64,000 nt of DNA from Antedon bifida. Its lineage: Eukaryota; Echinodermata; Crinoidea; Comatulida; Antedonidae. Positions 40,101 to 49,100 of the stretch are shown one piece after another (the first letter of the stretch is position 1; each line of letters begins with the position of its first letter). Location: NCBI GenBank assembly GCA_963402885.1, contig OY727095.1, positions 31,129,001-31,193,000 on the forward strand, written 5' to 3'. Both the position numbers and the translations under genes were made by a program. The notes below the pieces were generated by a model, which was not told the DNA's origin, searched no databases, and saw only the letters and a program-made list of their open reading frames with translations.

Positions 40101-43100
40101 CACTTCCATATTTGGGCACATCACACTTTTTTCTGTCAAACTAGTTTGATAGTGTAGACAGAGCTTCAGACCAAGAAAGTAAGATGTGTTTTTACATTTT
40201 AAACTTTGTAAATAATGTATATAGACAGATTATTATTGAGAAATGTTTTAGATTTAAATAAAAACTAAATTGGAAGAAGTTGTCGAGTTTATAATTGAAG
40301 TGACATACTCTACCTTCTTAGTGGGTAAATACAAAAGAGCGCCCTCTTCTGTAGACGCAAGCGCAAAGTACTCTTTTACAAGTTCAACTTTGACCTTTAG
40401 CTCCTCTGACTTTGACTGAAATTAAAATAAAATGATGAATGTTTTAAAATAATTATAAAAAATCTAGAAACTTGAACAGTTTATATCTGAAAACAACCCA
40501 ACTTTTAAAGTGTAGATCTTTGTGGTGAAAATGTCATTTGAGAATTCATCACGTATACATTTGCGGTTTGTTTAGTTTATGATCCCAAGCAGTTTACCAA
40601 AACTTGTTAACGTTTACACTAACATTGCCGCAAGCTATTTATACCAACACTGTCATGTCCAATTTGCAAAAATTTGTTTCAAGACGGAGGGAAATTGGAC
40701 ATTAAAATCTAGATCACCTGAATATTTGATTTAATTATTTATAAAACTTTAATATCATTTAAAATTAATTTCATTAAGAAAAAAACTATTTATATGGCAT
40801 TTGAGTTATGCTCGACAGACTTACTAATGTGTCACATTATTTGGGCCATCTCTAAATGACAGATTTAATAACATGACACCATTCTAGTGACAAACGACAG
40901 GAACTATACTTGCTAAAACTAATAACCAAAACCTATAAAAAGGGGATACACAATCCATGCTTAAATATACACTTTTAAGTTTTAACAAGCTACAAAAAAC
41001 AGAAGAATGTTTTAAATTTGTATATTAAAAAATAAATTCAACGAAGAAGAAATGCGGTTTGAGGTGAAAACAGGCCATGGCCAAAATCAAAATCGCAAAG
41101 TTAACCTACAAATAGATTTAAAACATCCTGAGAAAATACTATATACCCTTGATGTCTTTGTTTTGTGGTTAACTGACTTTCAAGTACGTAATGTGACCCT
41201 GACTGTCTGATCTAACATAATATTCATAACAGGCTGTAATAAATCATTATGATGCCTACAGCACTGTAGTAATATGAATTATAAAAACATATTGTACTCG
41301 GGCAAACGAAACATCCCCAGAGATACATCTTCTCTCCCATCCACTTTTCTTTCCCTCTCCACTTTTCTTTCCCTCTCCCCTTTTCTTTCCCACTCCCCTT
41401 CCCTTTTCTTTCCCACTCCCCTTCCCTTTTCTTTCCCTCTCTCCTCTCCTTTTCTTTCCCTCTCTCCTCTCCTTTTCTTTCCCTCTCCCCTCCCAATTTC
41501 TTTCCCTCTCCCCTCCCAATTTCTTTCCCTCTCCCCTCCCCATTTCTTTCCCTCTCCCCTCCCCATTTCTTTCCCTCTCCCCTCCCCATTTCTTTCCCTC
41601 TCCCCTCTCCTTTCTTTCCCTCTCCCCTCCCCTTTTCTTTCCCTCTCCCCTCCCTTTTTCTGACCCTCTCCCCTCCCTTTTTCTGACCCTCTCCCTTCCC
41701 TTTTTCTGGCCCTCTCCCCTCCCCTTTTCTGGCCCTCTCCCTTCCCTTTTCTGGCCCTCTCCCTTCCCTTTTTTGGCCCTCTCCCCCTTTCTGGCCCTCT
41801 CCCTTTCTCTTAGGAAGGAATGATATGATTGACATGCTGAGGTCATGCAAAGTATAAAATGGACTATATTTTTTTTCAGTACCTGCATTTTATGTTTACT
41901 AGAATTCTAAAGTCAGTTATAACCGGACACCAACAAAAAAACAGAAACAACACATGCCTCAATAAAGGGTGCTTAAGGTTATGTAAATATCTAGATATAT
42001 TTACAACTAGCTAATATAAACAACTGAGTAGAGTTGAGTTACAAACTTTGTTTTCAGAACAAAAATGGCTATGAAGGACGTCAATAAAATTAATAAAATT
42101 AAAATATATAAAAATGTAATAAACAAGTATATTTCTTAACGGAATAATTAACTATAGTTTTGTAATTAAAAAATTGAAATTTTTATCCAGGGGCTAAAGA
42201 TCTACCTATAAAAATTGAAATATTAATGAAAAACTATATTTTATATAACAATAAAGCCTATTCTACTCTAGGAAACTTTAAAATTTAAATTTCCTAGTGA
42301 GGCCTAGTATTCACTTGCAATCTTATCAAACTTGTTTGCAAAATTATATCAAGGCAATCTGACAACAGGACGCTGAGCTCGCCTTGACAAGATAGGAACT
42401 CGTAACAGTCCTTTGATCTTATGTCTGGCTGCGACAAATACCAATAGCACTGTACTATGTACATATTCTCCGTGGTCTAGTGTCTGTCAAGCCACAGATA
42501 AACCCTTTGATCTCCGGAGCTCAGCACCCTGTTCTTAAATTGCCTTGATTATAGGAACTGTCAACTAAACGAAATCTTACCAATTTCTCCTTTTCCGATG
42601 CCTTTGCAAAGTTCACTAAATATTCTTTCATGGAGAGCTCAACAACTTCATTAACAAAATCTACATGGAGAATGACCGCTTGGATCTTATCCCCTGGTTC
42701 ATGGTCATGTTTAAATGGACAATGGTTCTTTCGGACAACCGCTGAAACATTCTTGTTAAGCTGGCAAAGAAAACCTCCTTTCTGAATTTCTTTGATAGTT
42801 GCAGTAACACTAGCTCCCACATTCATTTTCGAAATAGTTTTGTACTCTGAAATACAAAGTAATAGTTTATAGCACGATGTGAAAAAAAAGTGCAGTAGAA
42901 TGCAGGGGACACGCCTATTAAAGGAATACTAACTTTATTACATACCATTTAACACTAAGGCAAGCCCCCAACAAGATTAGAAAAAACGTCCAAATAATTT
43001 ATTGAATAGAATGTGAAGACATGAGACAGATTCTCTTCTATGATTTTCAACAAATAAGAATGTGTGGGAATCACAAATCATGGAGAAACATTATTAGAAA

Positions 43101-46100
43101 CAATTATCACTTACTTTCATGACTTTTTAATTCCTTAAATATTTTACTTTGTTCCTTAAAGAAACCTTTTACGATATCAATTGGCGTGACATCAACAGAC
43201 ACCTCAGACGGTCTTAAGGATAACAAAAACCGCTTCTTCTCCTCGTTGACTTCTTTAACATGTGCATATATCGTCTGGCCGACTTTAAACAAAGTAGATG
43301 GATCAGATGCAAAGCTGTCGGAAACATCCTACAAAAATAATTATTAAGCTATGAAATTATATTGCTTTAAAATAAAATTTTATGACAAAAAAGATTGACG
43401 TTTCGGAACCATCATGGAACCATTGATTTTTCAAAAACTACAAAACAGACTTTAAATATTACATGTATTTAAGTTAAGTATAAAGTACAATTTAGGTCAG
43501 AGTAGGACGGTTGTCACATAATTCTTTGTATTTCTTTCTCTTTTTATTATTATATATATATGTTTTATATGGACAGTTTGAAATAAAGTTGAATTGAAAA
43601 AAAACTCACCAATATTGTTCTACTTAAATTAATAAAATGATTAAATTACCTTAAGTGGTGCTAGGCCTATGATATTGTTCAAGAACTCCACAAACACACC
43701 ATAAGGCATGATATTACGAAGGCAGCCTACCATCTGCATATCACACTGCAGATCACTAAAACCACCAAGCATATTGTCTGCTTTAGATACTTCAATTAGA
43801 GATGGCTTGCATGTTAGTATCTAGTGGTTTATGAATTAAAGTTAAAACATTGACAATTTGAAATATACACTTTCTATAAAAAAACAATGGAGCTAATGAT
43901 TAGATATAAAGAATGTTTATTAATTGAAAGGGGAAAAATACTTTCATGAGTTGAACAATAAATTTATATCAATATGTGACAAATGCATGGGAAAGAGATT
44001 TACTGAAGTACAAACATATGGATAGATGTGTACACATAAGGATACTTGTTGCTTAGCTGGCCCTTTGTTGTTAAACATCATGGCTTCTATTTCATCTCCT
44101 GCTCTGGCAGCAGCAAGCAAAATATCGCAATTAGATGTGTAATCTGAAAGATGCATTTTGGGAATGATAGCCTCTTGCCCATTTTCCATCTTCACATATA
44201 AATCATCAGCCTTACTTGACAGAACGGTAACCTTCATAATCTGAAGAAAAAGTAAATTAATTCAATTCATTAAACTATAACACACTGTTGAGTCAAGTGA
44301 TTGAGTGGATAACTAAAGCCTTGTCTACACTATCAAACTTTATGTGACAAAAAAATGTGATGATGTCATATCACTACTGTATTTGGAAATATCACTACCA
44401 TATTTGGGCACATCAAACTTTTTTTGTCAAACAGAGCTTTAGATAGGGGTACTGCCACAGGTCCTCACACTTCTCCATTGTTCTGGTGGTAGAACAATTC
44501 TTCTTGAATAAGTACTTAAAACTGGAGGTCCAGTGTACAAACCTGGCATTTGTAGGGGTTGCCCAAGTGTTTTGTTCCATTACAGTCCCTATCATTTATC
44601 AAATTGGGCTAACTACTATATTAGTTAATTCACTTTTGTTACGAAAAGCACTAGTGGCCTATGTCCCAATGGGATGGTAAGAAACTAACTATCCCCAAAC
44701 AAAAAATAAAATGCCTGGGTACTAATAAAATGCCTGGGTATTAATAAAATGTCTGGTACTAATAAAACGTCTGGATACTAATAAAATGAAAGCAGTAATT
44801 ACAGTTCCAACTGCAACTTTTGGTTCTTCTTTCTTTTCCTTTTTCGGTTTGGTCAAAGAATCGCTTCGTAAGGACAGTATAACCCGTTTCATTGTCGGTT
44901 CAAATGTCTCAATCACGCGACATTTAACAACTTGTCCGATGTAGAAGACCTTGTTAGGAAACTCAACCGGCTCGTTAGCCAACTCTTTTCTTGGAATCAA
45001 ACCTGTAATAAATAACAAGCATCTTCTAATGTAGTACCACTTTAATTACGTAATTAAGTTACTGAAGGTCAAGGTTCACATCTGTTGATGAATACAGTGT
45101 CACGACGTTGCATTTAATTCATGCCAACAGGCAAAAGAAAAATCAGACTTAATTTGTATACAAATACAATACACATTGAGCAAAGACAAAACAAAATAGT
45201 GAATAAAAGGTGGCATGACAATGACAAAATATCTTTTCCCCCCAAATGGGTAAAATCATTGTCATGAGCTAGGCTACAAAGTTAGGCCTATTTACCATCT
45301 CTTTAAGTGATAGTCTCTGAAAAAGATTTTTCAGCAAAAAGGCAGACTCACTCTCCCTCAAGGTTTGAAAAACCGATCAGCTTTTTGAATTCAACTAGGT
45401 AAGAACCAAGGAAGATCAAGGGAGCATTTCCATGGAAGCCTTGCTCAAGAAACTCATTTGTATTAAAACCAGACATAACAATTTTGCGATCAATATAAAC
45501 ACAAAAAAAACTTCAGGTTACCTTTAACTTCGTTACAGAACATCACGATACAGCCAAATTTCTGTATGTTAACAATTGTACCATGTACGTACATGCCTTC
45601 CTCAAAATGGCCATAATCACAAACGATAGGTAATTTTGATTTTACCAATGTCTTCTTGTGTGTAAGTATAAGGCGATTTTGTTGCGAAACGACTTCGATC
45701 ACCTAAAATAAATACATGCTATCATATTTAATATACATATACAGAAAAAAAAATTAATATTGAATGTGAATGCTTGTCCAACTTAGTGCAAGATCGAATA
45801 GTACTCTATGTGACAAAAAAATGTGATGTGCACATATATGAACATGATGTCATATCACCACCATATTTGGGAATATCAATTGCTAAATTGCTCGATCATG
45901 TTTAATGTCATAAATTGTATTTTAAGTTTTGTGAATTGATTGCTCTACATGTTTTGTAATTTAACTGTGTACTTTTATTATAATTTTTCTTACACTTTTG
46001 AATGTTGCATGATTTGCTTTTAGGCTTGTAGACCAAAGTAAGGTTCATAAGTTAATAAACCAGATGAAATAGTTTTCCTATCGTCTCTATTTTATACCAT

Positions 46101-49100
46101 CATAAGTAAATAGATAAATAAAAGGTTCAGAATAATCGCATACAAAAAAATTAATTTCATACTCTAAGCGAAATCTTGTCACTTTCACTGAATATCTTGT
46201 TGGGGTTTTTGATGGGAACATCAGCCAGGTGAACTCTGGGTACGAATCCATGAATGTGGGAGCTAATCTTGACACGTAAACCATTGTCTTGTATAGCAGT
46301 AATGGTACCCTACAAAAAAAAGAAGATAAATGTTATATCATAAATGTTATATCATAAAATAACAAAAGAAATATTTATATTGTCACACCATCTCGAAAAC
46401 ACCAACACTATTTATCCTAAACCGCACAAAACCTTTTCCTCTTTAGTCATGTTTGTTAGTTTGTTGGAGACTTTCTTATTTTGCACGAACCAAAATAGTC
46501 TCCCTTATTATTCTTTAGGTCTCCCTTAACTTAATCTCAACAAAACTCCTGGTCACTATTTGGAGAATTGCAGATTTGGAGAGAATATCAATTGGGGAAT
46601 GACCTGTTGACACAAAAGTACTGTCAATCTAGCTGAAAACTTACTTTAACTTTTTCGCCAGGAATCATATCTTTCAACGCCAAATACTGTTCACTGAGAA
46701 TTGCAGATTTCATCGACACAATAGCAAGGTTGTCAATGAAGTTTAAATCGATTATACGACCTTTGACAGTCTGACCTAGTTTGAAATTGTCCTCAAGATT
46801 GGTTATGGCTTTCTCACCGACCTGTATATGAGAAGTCTGCAAAAAAAAACAAATATATTATTTCTCGTACATAAATATTGCCGGACAAGTAAAACAATAT
46901 AAATCAATTCAACTTAAGCTCTGTCTACACTATCAAACTAGTATGACAAAAAAAGTGTGATGTGCCCAAATATAGTAGTGATATACCAAATATGGTAGAG
47001 ATATGACATTATCATGTCCATATATGGGCACATCACATTTTTGTCACATAAAGCTTGATAGTGTAGACAGAGCTTTAGGCTAACATATAAATAAATTAAC
47101 CATTAGACAGGTACAAAAATGTAAAACATCTTACAGTAACCAATCCATGAACATCTTTCTTTAAATCAACAATTAATCCTATTTTCTGGTCAATCCTCTC
47201 AACCTTAGCTTTGTTCACAAAATCTCCAATTGCTAGTCCTCCGAAGAAACTCTTCTTCAACTTGGTAGCTGGGTCCGAATACTCTGGTTTGAGGGTCAAT
47301 CCAAGTGTCTTAGTGACAGGACAATTGAATAACACACACGCAGATACCTTCAGAGATACAAAATGATATTTTTATTTTTTATTCAATTCACAACCAACAG
47401 AGATTTAAAAAAACCTCCACTAACAGGCTGAGATAAAACAAAACAAAGAACACAATAAACATTAAAGAACTTTTACAATTTTAGATCTAAAAATAGATAA
47501 ACCTTTAAAAAATATCAATATTATAAACATTTAAAGTATTACAATTTTGAGTTAATCTCTGAAATAAACCTCTTTTTATATATATACTGATAATACTTTA
47601 TTGTTCAAATGAATACAATGGAATATATTTTGAAACTGGTAAATATGAAAAGTGTATCAAATCAAATACAATATGTATTTGTCAAAACATGTAGTAAGGA
47701 TTTTATGTATCATTAGGATATTAAACAATAATTGCATGATTGCATATGCGCTACCTAGCCATAACACATCAGGTTTGTGATAGCAGGCGCGAATTTATGG
47801 GGAGGGGCCTCAACAAACTTTAGATACATGGGAGTGTCATATCCGGTGCCATTTATCCTTAATTTTATGTGTGAAATTACCATTTACGACCATATTAGGG
47901 TGTCAAATAATTAGTGTCTCGGCGCCCCACCCCACTATTTAAAAAACTGGATAGCTTTTGCACCTACTACACAAAATTTAAATTAGTACATACCTTATCA
48001 AACATCTTATAATCAGTTGTATTTTGCAAACAATCCTTCAAATGAAAGTCCATTATGGAAGCCTTGAACATACTGTGCACAAGAGCACCAAGGAACCTTT
48101 GGCCAACGTACGTGATTGAAGCCTCTACGCGCGTACCAGGCATGAAGCTCTGTAGAGTGGTGTGAGTGGTGTCCTCAGCTTGTAATTTTATTATGGATTT
48201 GCGATCAATGGTTACAATCAATGACCTGCCGTTGGATTTCACCTCTTTGATTGCACACTGCAGCAATTGACCAATAAACAAAGTCTTTCCTATTGGTAAG
48301 ATTTAAAATTGAAATAATAAGTAAAATAATTAGGTAACCACAAGCATTTAAATTTTTTTCCCAACATATTTAAGTAGTAAAAATTTCCATATTACACTTG
48401 TGAATAAGTGGCCGAGCAGTTAAGACAGTGGAACCGTAATTGCGTAGCCATAACATCAGCAAGGGAGTCTTCAAGGAAAAGGACTATAAACCGTAGGTCC
48501 AGTGTACACATCTAGCTCATGTGCACTTTAAAGAACCTACTACACCTTTTCGAGATGAGTAGGGGGTTACCCCGGTGTACTAGTCCACATACACAGCCAC
48601 TGTGCAATTGGGACTGGACCGTTTTAGAGGCGTTTACCACCTGTTGGTCCCATTTTTTACTCATGAATTTGAATAAATAAAGGTATAGATTAAAATTATA
48701 TTATCACAGGTGTACAATTTATGCAAATAAGTTCACCTTGATTTTGATTATGTATGTATTGATTAGCATCTTTGCTTTGTAGAAATACTGTGACACCATG
48801 AATGCCAACGTCTAACATGAATCCATGGTCCTCTATGCTGGCTACACTTCCAGGCAATATCTATAATAAATAAAGTATATATTTATAACTGAATGAATAT
48901 GTGTACTATTTACTGTATATGACCCAAGTATAGTCCCAGAATGGGTACTAAATTACCCAAATTTAGCAGGTGTGATTTATGTGGATTGTAGCAATGAATG
49001 TATGAACGTTTTGAGTTTGAATTTCACCTAAATTTGGGGGTGTAATTGTTGATAGTTCAGTGACACTGATGGAATAAAATATATGCCCATATATAGACTA

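Noticed and set aside
41224..41888. Long minus-strand open frames of Glu-Gly-Lys-Arg repeats
   Set aside because: Produced by the homopurine strand of the minisatellite in a PDCD11 intron; open in several frames at once.
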